A stretch of DNA of 64,000 nt from Ruegeria arenilitoris (GCF_042675705.1 NZ_JBHTJJ010000001.1); one strand, 5' to 3'. Shown: positions 1 to 8,739, numbered from the stretch's first letter. The notes: generated by a model from the letters alone, not told the origin. A program made the numbers and translations.

Positions 1-1110
1 ATTGCGCACAATGGCAACATCACGAACGCCAATGCCCTGCGGCGCGAGCTGATCGAGCGCGGCTCGATCTTCCAAAGTTCGTCCGACAGCGAATGCATCA
101 TCCACCTGATGGCCCGCTCGTTGCAGCGCAACATCCCCGAACGGATGGAAGACGCGCTGCGCCGGGTCGAGGGCGCCTTCTCGGTGGTCGCCATGACCCG
201 CACCAAGCTTATCGGCGTACGCGATCCGCTGGGCGTGCGCCCGCTGGTATTGGGCAAAATCGGCGATGGCTGGTGTCTTGCTTCGGAAACATGTGCCCTG
301 GACATCATCGGTGCTGAATTCCTGCGCGAGATCGAGCCCGGCGAAATGGTGGTGATCAATGCCCAGAACGGTGTTGAAAGCCACTTCCCGTTCCGCCGGC
401 AACCCAGCAAGTTCTGTATTTTCGAGCATGTCTACTTCTCGCGCCCAGACTCGATTCTGGGTGGACGGTCGGTCTATGAGACACGCGAAGCCATCGGACG
501 CGAGCTGGCCAAGGAAAGCCCGGTCGAGGCGGATCTGGTCTGCCCCGTGCCCGACAGCGGCACGCCCGCGGCCATTGGGTACTCGCTGGAGTCGGGCATC
601 CCCTATGCGATGGGGATCATCCGCAACCAATACATGGGTCGTACCTTCATCGAACCCACCGAACAGATCCGCAACATGGGCGTGCGACTCAAGCTAAACG
701 TGAACCGCGCCCTGATCGAGGGCAAGCGGGTGATTCTGGTTGACGACTCGGTGGTGCGCGGTACGACCAGCCGCAAGATCAAGGAAATGATCTTGGATGC
801 CGGAGCGAAAGAGGTGCATTTCCGCATCGCCTCGCCGCCCACGGCCTGGCCTTGTTTCTACGGCGTGGACACGCCACAGCGCGAAAAGCTGCTGGCCGCC
901 ACCATGACCGAGGAAGAAATGACCAAGCATCTGGCGGTCGACAGCCTCAAGTTCATCTCGCTGGACGGGCTGTACCGGGCGGTCGGCGAATCGCAGGGCC
1001 GCAGCAAGGACTGCCCGCAATACTGCGATGCATGCTTCTCGGGCGAGTATCCCGTCACTCCGGCGGACATGGTTGAACAAGGGTTCAAGATGCAACCGGC
1101 GGCCGAATAA
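1..1110 (+). CDS. purF: Amidophosphoribosyltransferase, 3' part (5' end outside window)
   Basis: Catalyses the first committed step of purine synthesis, transferring the glutamine amide to PRPP to give phosphoribosylamine in the cytoplasm. The frame is open from base 1, so the N-terminal nucleophile Cys is outside the window; 369 residues are visible. The start of the visible part (AHNGNITN) belongs to the Ntn glutaminase domain. The phosphoribosyltransferase PRPP loop VILVDDSVVRGTTS lies near visible residue 245. Cysteines in CIFEHVYF, CFYG and CPQYCDAC match the [4Fe-4S] ligands of the Bacillus subtilis type rather than the cluster-free E. coli type. A strong hairpin terminator follows 25 bases after the stop. 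The assignment is secure. Confidence 0.97.
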   Translation: MAHNGNITNANALRRELIERGSIFQSSSDSECIIHLMARSLQRNIPERMEDALRRVEGAFSVVAMTRTKLIGVRDPLGVRPLVLGKIGDGWCLASETCALDIIGAEFLREIEPGEMVVINAQNGVESHFPFRRQPSKFCIFEHVYFSRPDSILGGRSVYETREAIGRELAKESPVEADLVCPVPDSGTPAAIGYSLESGIPYAMGIIRNQYMGRTFIEPTEQIRNMGVRLKLNVNRALIEGKRVILVDDSVVRGTTSRKIKEMILDAGAKEVHFRIASPPTAWPCFYGVDTPQREKLLAATMTEEEMTKHLAVDSLKFISLDGLYRAVGESQGRSKDCPQYCDACFSGEYPVTPADMVEQGFKMQPAAE

Positions 1111-1135
1111 GGCCGGAATTCAGAGACTTCTCCAA

Positions 1136-1157
1136 GGGGCCGCAGGGCCCCTTTTTT
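1136..1157 (+). terminator. Rho-independent terminator of purF
   Basis: A six-base GGGGCC/GGCCCC stem with a GCAG tetraloop is followed by six T residues, and two A bases before the stem can extend the pairing. It lies directly downstream of the purF stop codon. Confidence 0.85.
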
Positions 1158-1294
1158 CATGGTGCGGATCAGCGTGGCGAAACATGGCCGAAACCTGTTG
1201 CACCGGCTTTTCCTTCCCTTTTGGCTCTGCTAGCCAACCGGCTGCTCACTCACGCAATCACACGGAGGCCGGGCCACCGGGCCGGCCAGTTTAC

Positions 1295-1543
1295 ATGGCA
1301 AATCCCAGAGTCGACAGCGCGGCCACCCAAAAGGGCGCGCTCAGCAAGAATGGTACGACCGTCCTGGGCGTCTTTGGCCCGCAGAACGACATGCGCGCCC
1401 TGATGCGCTCATCGTCTGGACGGGTGAAAGAGGTCAAGACAGGCAGCCGCTTTGGTTCGGGCACGATCGTAGCCATCGACAAAGACGGCATCATGCTGCG
1501 ACAAAGCGGCCGGACCCAGCGCATCGCCATCCCCGGAAGTTGA
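1295..1543 (+). CDS. Small PilP/GspC-like protein, 82 residues
   Basis: Function unknown. After a polar N-terminus the protein has a compact stretch of about 60 residues (LGVFGPQNDMRALMRSSSGR, then a Gly-rich turn, ending RTQRIAIP). This resembles the periplasmic homology domain of PilP/GspC-type proteins and the C-terminal tail of larger roseobacter proteins of that kind. There is no signal peptide or membrane segment, so it is not an ordinary secretion component. The ATG was chosen because the open frame upstream only overlaps purF in another register. No good ribosome-binding site is seen: a GGAGG lies 26 bases upstream, which is too far. It sits between purF and an SDR gene, all on the plus strand. 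Confidence 0.6.
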   Translation: MANPRVDSAATQKGALSKNGTTVLGVFGPQNDMRALMRSSSGRVKEVKTGSRFGSGTIVAIDKDGIMLRQSGRTQRIAIPGS

Positions 1544-1585
1544 TCCGGGCTTGACGGGCTGCGCACTTGGGTTCAAACCCCGCGC

Positions 1586-2233
1586 ATGACCGATCAGACT
1601 AAAATCGCACTTGTCACCGGCGCGTCGCGCGGCCTAGGTGCCGCTCTGGCCGAGGCCCTGGCGCCCGAGTATCACATCGTCGCCGTTGCCCGCACCACCG
1701 GCGGGCTGGAAGACCTGGATGACCGTATCAAGGCCAAAGGGGGCGCGGCCACCCTGGCGCCGATGGACATCGCCGATCCCAATGCCATGGCCACGCTGTG
1801 CCGGGGCATCCATGACCGCTGGGGCAAGCTGGACCTGTGGCTGCATACGGCTATCCACACCGCACCGCTGACGCCCGCGAATTTCATCGACCCCAAGGAT
1901 TGGCAGAAATCCGTGGACGTAAACGCCTCGGCAACTTCGGTGCTGATCCCCTATGTCGCGCCCTTGCTGGGTGAGGCTGGACAGGCCGTGTTCTTTGACG
2001 ATCCCCGCGCGGGCGAGAAGTTCTGCGCCACCTATGGTGCAACCAAGGCCGCGCAGATCGCCATGGCGCGCAGCTGGGCCGCCGAAACCGTGCGCACCGG
2101 GCCGAAGGTTTATGTGTTGCAGCCCGAGCCCATGGCCACCGCCCTGCGCGCGCGTTTCTTTCCGGGCGAGGACCGGTCGAAGCTGGCTAGCCCCTCAGAC
2201 GAGGCCGCTCGCCTGCTGTCCATGCTGGGCTGA
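1586..2233 (+). CDS. SDR-family protein, probably catalytically degenerate
   Basis: A Rossmann-fold short-chain dehydrogenase/reductase of 215 residues, shorter than the usual 250. The nucleotide-binding TGASRGLG motif is intact at residues 11-18. The NNAG motif of the family is replaced by HTAIH, and no serine stands at the expected catalytic position (FFDDPRAGEKF instead). A YxxxK-like YGATK is kept. The family is NAD(P)-dependent, but substrate and activity cannot be predicted, and a binding or structural role is possible. It is followed by a clear terminator that separates it from the convergent DUF815 gene. Confidence 0.85.
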   Translation: MTDQTKIALVTGASRGLGAALAEALAPEYHIVAVARTTGGLEDLDDRIKAKGGAATLAPMDIADPNAMATLCRGIHDRWGKLDLWLHTAIHTAPLTPANFIDPKDWQKSVDVNASATSVLIPYVAPLLGEAGQAVFFDDPRAGEKFCATYGATKAAQIAMARSWAAETVRTGPKVYVLQPEPMATALRARFFPGEDRSKLASPSDEAARLLSMLG

Positions 2234-2266
2234 AGCCTTTCGGTCAGATCCTTTGACACATGCAGT

Positions 2267-2290
2267 GGCGCCCAATACGGGCGCCGTTTT
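2267..2290 (+). terminator. Rho-independent terminator after the SDR gene
   Basis: A seven-base perfect stem GGCGCCC/GGGCGCC with loop AATAC is followed by GTTTT. It sits in the 56-base gap between two convergent genes and abuts the end of the DUF815 gene. Confidence 0.75.
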
Positions 2291-3132
2291 CATTCGATAT
2301 GGACGCCCTGCCGGCCCGCCAGATCGACAAAGAACTGCCAGGCCACCCGGCCCGAACGCGCGCCGCGCGTGGCCTGCCATTCGATCGCCTCGGCCCGCAG
2401 CACGTCGGCATCGACGCTGACGCCATAGGCTGCGCAATACCGGTCGATCATCGCAAGGTATTCGTCCTGATCGCAGGGGTGGAACCCCAGCCACAGGCCG
2501 AACCGGTCGGACAGCGAAACCTTTTCCTCGACCGCCTCGGACGGGTTGATCGCGCTCGAGCGTTCGTTCTCGATCATGTCGCGCGGCATCAAGTGGCGGC
2601 GGTTCGACGTGGCATAGAACACCACGTTTTCGGGCCGGCCCTCGATCCCGCCGTCCAACACGGCCTTGAGCGACTTGTAGTGCTGGTCGTCATGGCTGAA
2701 CGACAGGTCGTCGCAGAACAGGATGAACCGGTAAGGTGCGGCGCGCAGGTGGTTCAGCAACCGAGCGACCGAGCCCATGTCCTCGCGCTGAAGCTCGACC
2801 AGCTTCAGGTCGGGAAACTCGGGCTGAAGGGTGCCGTGCACCGCCTTGACCAGGCTGGACTTGCCCATTCCGCGCGCCCCCCACAAAAGCGCGTTGTTGG
2901 CCTTGTACCCGGCCGCGAAGCGGCGCGTGTTGTCCAGCAGCGTATCGCGCGACCGGTTGATGCCCACCAGCAGATCCAGATCGACGCGGTTGACATGATG
3001 CACCGGTTCCAGCCGGTCGGGCGCGACATGCCAGACAAAGGCCGGCGCCGCCGAGAAATCAGGCGCGGCCAACGGCGCCGGGGCCATGCGCTCCAATGCG
3101 TCGGCGATGCGGTTCAGAGCTTGGTCGTCCAT
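2290..3132 (-). CDS. DUF815 AAA-type ATPase
   Basis: A 280-residue P-loop ATPase of the DUF815 family. The Walker A motif GARGMGKSS is near residue 85, and a Walker-B-like FILFCDDLSF is near residue 135. It ends with a C-terminal helical lid region. The family is related to DnaA/IstB-like AAA+ ATPases, but its cellular role is not established. It is the last gene after tatA-tatB-tatC in the same direction, an arrangement common in Rhodobacteraceae. A 115-base gap with a possible hairpin suggests it may have its own transcript. ATG start with no alternative nearby. Confidence 0.9.
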   Translation of the reverse strand: MDDQALNRIADALERMAPAPLAAPDFSAAPAFVWHVAPDRLEPVHHVNRVDLDLLVGINRSRDTLLDNTRRFAAGYKANNALLWGARGMGKSSLVKAVHGTLQPEFPDLKLVELQREDMGSVARLLNHLRAAPYRFILFCDDLSFSHDDQHYKSLKAVLDGGIEGRPENVVFYATSNRRHLMPRDMIENERSSAINPSEAVEEKVSLSDRFGLWLGFHPCDQDEYLAMIDRYCAAYGVSVDADVLRAEAIEWQATRGARSGRVAWQFFVDLAGRQGVHIE

Positions 3133-3199
3133 GGGTCCTCCGAAGTCTTGCGGTCGATTTCAACCATGTTCACGGGCCGCCAACAAGACCCGCATGAAG

Positions 3200-3228
3200 A
3201 AAGGGCGCACCCGTCAAGGCACGCCCTT
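3200..3228 (-). terminator. Possible terminator or attenuator after tatC
   Basis: AAGGGCG and CGCCCTT can pair across a 14-base loop just downstream of tatC. The T-tract on the minus strand is weak (TTTCTTC), so it may only partly separate tatC from the DUF815 gene. Confidence 0.35.
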
Positions 3229-3247
3229 CCCCGTTTATTGCTCGGGT

Positions 3248-4132
3248 TTATTTGCCGTCTTCTGCGTCAAACTCGTTCATCATCGCATCATCGGCGGCTT
3301 CTTCATCGTCGTAATAGCCCTCCTCGCGCAGCTGTTCTTCACGCTTTCTCTCGACCCGGGCCACCAGGAAGATCGAAATCTCGTACAGGCCATAGACCAC
3401 GACGAACAGGATGATCTGGGTGATCACGTCCGGCGGGGTCACGATTCCCGCCAGGACCAGAATGCCCACCACGGCATATTTGCGCACCGCGCCCAAACCT
3501 TCGGCGCTGACCAGCCCTGCCTTGCCCATCAGCGTCAGCAGAACCGGCAGCTGGAAGCACAGACCGAATGCCACAATGAACTTGATCGTCAGGTTCAGAT
3601 ATTCCTGCGCGGATCCCTGGAACACCACGCTCAGCGGTGCCCCTGTTTCGCCATCGACGACGGCTTCTCCTTCGGCGCTGAATTGTTGAAAGCTAAGGAA
3701 GAAATCATAGGCTAGTGGGGTGACAATATAGAAGGCAAAACTCGCACCCAGCAGGAACATGAAGGGCGACGCAAGCATAAAGGGCAGAAATGCGTTCTTT
3801 TCCGATCGATACAGCCCCGGGGCCACAAACCGCCAAAGTTGCATACCTATATAGGGGAAGGCCAAAATGAAGCCTCCAAACAACGAGACCTTGATGGCGA
3901 CAAAGAACCCTTCCTGAGGCGAAATAAAGATCAGACCGCAATCCTGACCACGCTCGGACAACGCGGCGCAGAGCGGAGCGGTCAGGAAGTTAAATATCGG
4001 TGTCGCAATCGCAAAACACAAGAACATTCCAACGACAAATGCCGCTACGCAATGGATCAAACGTGTGCGTAATTCCGCCAAATGCTCGATCAATGGCGCT
4101 GAGGAATCCTCGATCTCGTCGGTCTTGGTCAT
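3248..4132 (-). CDS. tatC: Twin-arginine translocase subunit TatC
   Basis: The polytopic inner-membrane receptor that, with TatB, recognises twin-arginine signal peptides and forms the core of the Tat export complex for folded proteins. It has 294 residues. The N-terminal cytoplasmic signature PLIEHLAELRTRLI is at residues 13-26, and six hydrophobic segments follow. Two loops are longer than in E. coli TatC, including a cysteine-containing periplasmic insertion (ERGQDCG), and the tail is strongly acidic; both are usual in this family. It overlaps tatB by four bases (ATGA), so the two are translationally coupled. Confidence 0.97.
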   Translation of the reverse strand: MTKTDEIEDSSAPLIEHLAELRTRLIHCVAAFVVGMFLCFAIATPIFNFLTAPLCAALSERGQDCGLIFISPQEGFFVAIKVSLFGGFILAFPYIGMQLWRFVAPGLYRSEKNAFLPFMLASPFMFLLGASFAFYIVTPLAYDFFLSFQQFSAEGEAVVDGETGAPLSVVFQGSAQEYLNLTIKFIVAFGLCFQLPVLLTLMGKAGLVSAEGLGAVRKYAVVGILVLAGIVTPPDVITQIILFVVVYGLYEISIFLVARVERKREEQLREEGYYDDEEAADDAMMNEFDAEDGK

Positions 4133-4587
4133 GTTTTACTTTCAGTGTTTAGCTCAGCTTCGGCCTCTTCGGCCTTGGCCAGCGCGTCCGCAGCTTCTTT
4201 CGCCTTGCGTTCCGCAGCGGCGCGTGCGGTCGAGGCCTGTATTTTCTTGGCTTGCTCGGCCCGCTCAGCGGCCAGTTTGCCGGTTTCGCTGTCGGGGTCG
4301 AACTTGGTCGGGTCCATGCTCTTGGCCATGTCCTGGGCCGCCTGCTTGACGCTGTCCATCGCGTTGTCCATCGGGTTGGTTGCGGCTTCCAGATCCTTCT
4401 TGATGTCGCTCACGCCCGTTTGGTCGGCCGCCTCGTTCATGGCGCTTGAGAATTCGCGCGCCATACCGCGGGCCTTGCCGACGAACCGTCCGACACTGCG
4501 AAACAGAACAGGCAAGTCCTTTGGGCCGACCACGATCAGGGCAACGATGCCGATGACCAAGAGTTCGGTAAAGCCCAGATCAAACAT
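4129..4587 (-). CDS. tatB: Sec-independent translocase protein TatB
   Basis: The single-span membrane partner of TatC. The N-terminus MFDLGFTELLVIGIVAL with its conserved Glu is followed by VGPKDLPVLFRSVGR, the TatB form of the hinge and amphipathic helix. A long charged Ala/Lys/Glu-rich tail follows to residue 152. It sits six bases after tatA and overlaps tatC by four bases, so the three form one operon. TatB is told from TatA by its length and by the GPKDLP hinge. Confidence 0.95.
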   Translation of the reverse strand: MFDLGFTELLVIGIVALIVVGPKDLPVLFRSVGRFVGKARGMAREFSSAMNEAADQTGVSDIKKDLEAATNPMDNAMDSVKQAAQDMAKSMDPTKFDPDSETGKLAAERAEQAKKIQASTARAAAERKAKEAADALAKAEEAEAELNTESKT

Positions 4588-4593
4588 GGACGA

Positions 4594-4833
4594 TTAGACC
4601 TTGTCTTTGTCGGACTCGGGCGTGACATCCTTGGCCAGCTCGGACGCGTCCTTTTCCAACTCTTCGGATCCCTCTCTTACACCTTTTTTGAAGGAAGTTA
4701 TGCCTTTACCAACCTCTCCCATGAGAGAGCTGATCTTGCCGCGTCCAAACAGCACCAGCACAACAATTGCGATCAACAGCCAACCAACGGGCGGCACATT
4801 CGTCAACACCATCGGGTTCATCATCATCGGCAT
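4594..4833 (-). CDS. tatA: Sec-independent translocase protein TatA
   Basis: The pore-forming subunit of the Tat system. One N-terminal transmembrane helix (VGWLLIAIVVLVLFGRGK) carries the FGRGK hinge and is followed by an amphipathic helix and an acidic tail, 79 residues in all. The open frame extends 41 codons further upstream. I chose the ATG seven bases after AGGAG because it gives normal TatA length and places the membrane helix near the N-terminus. First gene of tatABC. Unlike in many relatives, the next gene upstream is divergent. Confidence 0.93.
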   Translation of the reverse strand: MPMMMNPMVLTNVPPVGWLLIAIVVLVLFGRGKISSLMGEVGKGITSFKKGVREGSEELEKDASELAKDVTPESDKDKV

Positions 4834-5052
4834 GTCTCTTCTCCTTGTTCGTCGGCGCCACGCGCCGGCAATGTTTTCTAGTACTGTGTCTACGCCTACC
4901 GGGCCGTCGGAAAAAGTGACGCAAGTCAAATCCGCGTTCAAATCCGCGCCGCTCATGCGGTTTTTGCGGGCTGGTAAATTCTAACTGACAGGTTTATGTC
5001 AGTTGCAGACGACTAGGAACAGGGCATCGAAACCTGGTCAACGGAGACTCAC

Positions 5053-5358
5053 ATGACCCATGTTGCTGAAATCGTCACCTTCACCCTCGCCGATGGCACC
5101 ACGCCGGAAGAGTTCGTCAGGCTCAGCCAGACGACCGAGGCCTTCGTGCGGGCGGCCCCTGGCTTTGCCCACCGACAGTTGAGCCAGGGCGAGGATGGCC
5201 GCTGGACCGATTATGTCATTTGGACCGACATGACGGCCGCGCAGGACGCCGCCGCGCAGTTCCCGCAGCAGGATTTTGCCGCCGGTTTGATGGCGGCCAT
5301 CGACCCCGCCAGCATCCAGATGCGCCACGAGAAAGTGCTATGGAACATGACCGCCTGA
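5053..5358 (+). CDS. ABM-like dimeric alpha-beta barrel protein
   Basis: A 101-residue soluble protein. The layout (VAEIVTFTLADG, then a helix with Phe/Val residues and GFAHRQLS, then WTDYVIWTDM, then MRHEKVLW) is that of the ferredoxin-like antibiotic-biosynthesis-monooxygenase or stress-responsive barrel superfamily. No cofactor residues are recognisable, and the function is unknown. GGAG lies seven bases before the ATG. The next gene, a WYL regulator, starts 21 bases downstream, so the two are probably one transcript and this protein may relate to the effector sensed there. Confidence 0.75.
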   Translation: MTHVAEIVTFTLADGTTPEEFVRLSQTTEAFVRAAPGFAHRQLSQGEDGRWTDYVIWTDMTAAQDAAAQFPQQDFAAGLMAAIDPASIQMRHEKVLWNMTA

Positions 5359-5379
5359 TCGCGGTCCGGACGGCGTGTC

Positions 5380-6051
5380 ATGCGCCGCACTGACCGCCTG
5401 TTCGACATCATCCAGATCCTGCGCGACGGCAAACTGCACCGCGCGCAGGACATCGCGGACCGGCTCGAAGTGTCGGTCCGCACGATCTATCGCGACATGG
5501 ATACGCTAGTGGCGTCGGGCGTCCCGGTCGAGGGCGAACGCGGCGTGGGTTACATGGTGCGCGAGCAGATCACCCTGCCCCCGCTGAACCTCACCCCGGC
5601 CGAGCTTGAGGCCCTGAACCTCGGCATGGCGATCGTGGCCGAGGCCGCCGACCCCGACCTGAAGGCCGCCGCCGACTCGCTGGCCGCCAAGATCGACGCG
5701 GTGCTGCCCACCCAGGTGGTGGCCGAGGCGGATGCCTGGAAATTCGCCGTCTATCCCTTTGCCGATGCCGCTCGCGGGCTGGCGCATATGGCGCCGATCC
5801 GGGCGGCCATCAAATCGCGCCAGAAACTGCGGCTGACCTACCGGCGCATCGACGGAAACCTGACCGAACGCACGATCCGCCCCCTGCACATGGAATACTG
5901 GGGACGGGTCTGGACCCTGACCGCTTGGTGCGAGCTGCGCGACGCCTTCCGCGTGTTCCGCATCGACCTGATCGAAAACGTCACGCCCCTGCCCGAGATC
6001 TTTGCCGACGAGCCCGGAAAGCGGCTAGCCGACTACGACCCGACCGCCTGA
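5380..6051 (+). CDS. YafY-like transcriptional regulator (HTH + WYL)
   Basis: A 223-residue DNA-binding regulator. The N-terminal winged helix (RRTDRLFDIIQILRDGK to VSVRTIYRDMDTL, residues 2-45) is of the HTH_11 type. The C-terminal half from about residue 140 is a WYL-like ligand-binding domain (KLRLTYRRIDGN, RTIRPLHMEYWGRVWTLTAWC). WYL regulators bind small ligands or nucleic acids; the ligand here is unknown. It is probably co-transcribed with the small barrel protein just upstream. Confidence 0.9.
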   Translation: MRRTDRLFDIIQILRDGKLHRAQDIADRLEVSVRTIYRDMDTLVASGVPVEGERGVGYMVREQITLPPLNLTPAELEALNLGMAIVAEAADPDLKAAADSLAAKIDAVLPTQVVAEADAWKFAVYPFADAARGLAHMAPIRAAIKSRQKLRLTYRRIDGNLTERTIRPLHMEYWGRVWTLTAWCELRDAFRVFRIDLIENVTPLPEIFADEPGKRLADYDPTA

Positions 6052-6094
6052 TCCCGATTTTCACCCAAGGCTACTTGGAACGGCGCTCAGCCCC

Positions 6095-7246
6095 TCAGCG
6101 CAGATAGGTTTCGGGGTCGACAGACTCGAACCCTTTGCGCACTTCGAAATGCACATAGGCGTTCTCACCACCGCGCAGCTTGGCAATGCTTTGGCCGCGG
6201 CTGACCCGGTCGCCTTTCTTGACCGAGATGTTCTCGACATTCGCGTAGACCGTCAGCAAATCGTTGGTGTGCTTGACGACGATGATCGGGATCTGATCTG
6301 CATCCGCCGTAATGGCCGCCACGGTACCAGCTTCGGCCGCCTTTACCGATGCTCCGGGCGAACCGGCGATGTCGATCCCTTCGTTCTTGCCCTTGGCATA
6401 CGGGCGAATGATCTTGCCGGTTACCGGCAGAGCCAAGGCTGACGAGCTGGAATCCGTCGGGGCCTCGGCCGTCACGTCCGGAGCGGGCGTCAACGGCGCA
6501 ACTTTTTCGTCCGGCAGCGGCTGCGTTGCACTGGGCGGCGTCGGGGTGGGCGATCCCTGCCCCGGTTCGGTGGTCGCCGTGGGCGCTGCGGCGGCAGCTT
6601 GGCGCGGTGCAGCCTGATTTTTGACAGGGATCAGCAGAAACTGCCCTTCGCGCACGGCGAAGTCCGAACCCAAACCGTTCCATTCAGCCAGCGCATCGAC
6701 CGGAACCTGATACAGGCGCGAAATGGTATAAGCCGTCTCACCCCGCTTGACCTTGTGCCGGATCGGCTCGTCCGTCGAGGTGACGGGCGCCGGTTTGGCC
6801 GGCTCAAGGTTCGTGACCCGCACGCCGCCCGTGTCCGGCGCCTGATCAATCGCGGTCGTGGCGATCGAAGCGATATCGACATTCCCCGCTCCGGCGCCGA
6901 CGGACCGTGGTAAGGCCAGCACTTCGCCCTCGCGCAGCTGGTCGGTGGGCTTGAGACCGTTGAACCGGGCCAGCTCTGCCTCGGGCAGACCGACCCGCGC
7001 AGCCACGGCGGCGACGTTGTCACCCCGTTGCGCGACGGCAACCTGATATGTCGGATAGGTGATCACGCCACGGCTGTCCGGCGCTGGCCGGTTCGTGGTG
7101 GCTGACTGTGCGGCCGGAGTGGTCGAAAAACCGCCGACCTGACCGCGCAGGTCGTAATCCAGCGGGCCTTCGCATCCGGCAAGCACCAGCGCGGCAACCA
7201 TCGCCGTTGTTCCACGACCCAAGACTGACTTGGAAACTGCTCTCAT
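6095..7246 (-). CDS. nlpD: NlpD-like LysM / LytM (M23) lipoprotein
   Basis: An envelope protein expected to activate cell-wall amidases during division. A lipoprotein signal ends in LAGC near residue 25. Two LysM peptidoglycan-binding repeats follow at about residues 68-114 and 162-208, then a Pro/Thr/Ala linker and a C-terminal M23 fold (residues 280-383). The first metal-ligand His of active M23 enzymes is absent (KNEGID instead of HxGxD), as in the degenerate LytM domain of E. coli NlpD, so it is probably an activator and not a hydrolase. It is the third gene of surE-pcm-nlpD, a classic order, 63 bases after pcm. Confidence 0.88.
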   Translation of the reverse strand: MRAVSKSVLGRGTTAMVAALVLAGCEGPLDYDLRGQVGGFSTTPAAQSATTNRPAPDSRGVITYPTYQVAVAQRGDNVAAVAARVGLPEAELARFNGLKPTDQLREGEVLALPRSVGAGAGNVDIASIATTAIDQAPDTGGVRVTNLEPAKPAPVTSTDEPIRHKVKRGETAYTISRLYQVPVDALAEWNGLGSDFAVREGQFLLIPVKNQAAPRQAAAAAPTATTEPGQGSPTPTPPSATQPLPDEKVAPLTPAPDVTAEAPTDSSSSALALPVTGKIIRPYAKGKNEGIDIAGSPGASVKAAEAGTVAAITADADQIPIIVVKHTNDLLTVYANVENISVKKGDRVSRGQSIAKLRGGENAYVHFEVRKGFESVDPETYLR

Positions 7247-7309
7247 ATCACTGTCCTCAACACCTGCCCCTGTTTGCCGGGGTTCTGGCGCCCAAATCCT
7301 AAACCTACG

Positions 7310-7960
7310 TTACGCCTCATCCTTTCCAAGCCCTTCCAGCAAGGGCACGAACCGAACAGGCAACAGTTCGTCATACTCCAGCCCGGTCTCGGTTCTGGTG
7401 ACCCGTATCAGGGTCTGAACCGCATCCGACTGCCCAACGGGCAAAACCATGATACCGCCGATTCTGAGCTGCGCCAAGAGCGGGCCCGGCGGGTCCTCTG
7501 CAGCGGCGGTGACGATGATGCGGTCAAAGGGAGCCTGTTCGGGCAACCCGAAAGATCCATCCGACAGCATCGCTGTGATATTCGTCAGACCCAACTCGCG
7601 AAACAGCTCACCGGTTTCGCGTACCAGACGCTTGTGGCGTTCCACGGTGTAGACCCGCCGCGCCAGCTTGGACAGCACTGCAGCCTGATACCCCGAACCC
7701 GTCCCCACCTCGAGCACCTTGTCGCGCGGCGTGACCTGTAGCGCCTGCGTCATCAGCCCCACGACCGAGGGCTGGCTGATCGTCTGGCCGCATGCAATCG
7801 GCAGCGGCGTGTCCTCGTAGGCACGCTCGGCGAACAGGCCGCGCACGAACTTGCCGCGGTCGATCTGCTCCATCGCGTCCAGAACACGCGCATCCGTGAC
7901 CCCGCGAGACCGCAGGGCGAACAGGAACTGCATCTTGGTTTCGGGGTCCAGTCCGGTCAT
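7310..7960 (-). CDS. pcm: Protein-L-isoaspartate O-methyltransferase
   Basis: Repairs isoaspartyl residues in damaged proteins using S-adenosylmethionine. It has 216 residues, the family norm. The SAM-binding motif VLEVGTGSGYQAAVL is near residue 80, and the family signature around EDTPLPIACGQTISQP precedes it. The start overlaps the surE stop by four bases (ATGA), so the two are coupled. SurE and Pcm are linked in many bacteria as stationary-phase survival functions. Confidence 0.95.
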   Translation of the reverse strand: MTGLDPETKMQFLFALRSRGVTDARVLDAMEQIDRGKFVRGLFAERAYEDTPLPIACGQTISQPSVVGLMTQALQVTPRDKVLEVGTGSGYQAAVLSKLARRVYTVERHKRLVRETGELFRELGLTNITAMLSDGSFGLPEQAPFDRIIVTAAAEDPPGPLLAQLRIGGIMVLPVGQSDAVQTLIRVTRTETGLEYDELLPVRFVPLLEGLGKDEA

Positions 7961-8739
7961 TCGATCGTCTTCAACGCCTCCAGCGCATCATCGGCGGTCA
8001 GGTCGGCCCGCATCGGCGTGACCGAGATATAGCCGTCCAGGTTCGCCGCCGCATCCGTTCCCGGAGCCGTCGGGTTGTGCTGATAGCCCCCTTTGATCCA
8101 CAGGAAACGGCGGCCCGAGGGCGAGCTGTGCGGTTCCACACCAAAATGCGTGTCTCGTCGGAATCCCTGACGCACGACGCGTGTGCCAAGAACTTCATCG
8201 GCAGGCACCGGAGGGAAATTTACGTTGTAAAACAGGCGGTAGTCTTCCTGTGCGGGCGGATCGGCCTCAAGAATGCGTCGTACCAGATCCGCACCGAACC
8301 GCGTGGCGGCCTCGAACGGGTCGTCCAGCCCAAGATTGCGCGGACCAAAATACTGCGACAAGGCGATCGCCGGAATGCCCTGAAGCGCCGCCTCCATCGC
8401 CCCGCCGATCGTGCCCGAATACAAAGTGTTCTCGGCCGAATTGTTGCCCCGGTTCACACCAGAAAGAACCAGATCAGGCCGCGCGTCCTTCATCACGTCA
8501 TGCAGCCCGGCCAGAACGCAGTCGGCCGGCGACCCTTCGGCCGCGAAACGACGCTCGCCCAGTTTGGCGACCATCATGGGATGGGTATAGCTGATACAAT
8601 GCCCGACCCCCGACTGTTCGAAAGCCGGAGCCACGATCCAGACCTCACCATCCGGGCCGGCCACATCCGCAGCAATCGCCTCGAGCGCGATCAGGCCCGG
8701 GGCGTTGATCCCGTCGTCATTTGTCAGAAGTATGCGCAT
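7957..8739 (-). CDS. surE: 5'/3'-nucleotidase SurE
   Basis: A metal-dependent nucleotidase and stationary-phase survival protein. The first residues MRILLTNDDGINAPG hold the catalytic Asp-Asp pair and the LSGVNRGNN motif is at about residue 90; 260 residues is normal for the family. The frame is open for 28 further codons upstream, but the conserved protein begins at this ATG. First gene of surE-pcm-nlpD. Confidence 0.95.
   Translation of the reverse strand: MRILLTNDDGINAPGLIALEAIAADVAGPDGEVWIVAPAFEQSGVGHCISYTHPMMVAKLGERRFAAEGSPADCVLAGLHDVMKDARPDLVLSGVNRGNNSAENTLYSGTIGGAMEAALQGIPAIALSQYFGPRNLGLDDPFEAATRFGADLVRRILEADPPAQEDYRLFYNVNFPPVPADEVLGTRVVRQGFRRDTHFGVEPHSSPSGRRFLWIKGGYQHNPTAPGTDAAANLDGYISVTPMRADLTADDALEALKTIE

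Noticed and set aside
1028..1294. Upstream extension of the 82-residue gene into purF
   Set aside because: It overlaps the conserved end of purF and the terminator in another frame, so coding there is implausible.
2260..3414. A 384-codon open frame on the plus strand
   Set aside because: It is antisense to the DUF815 ATPase and its translation has no recognisable features.
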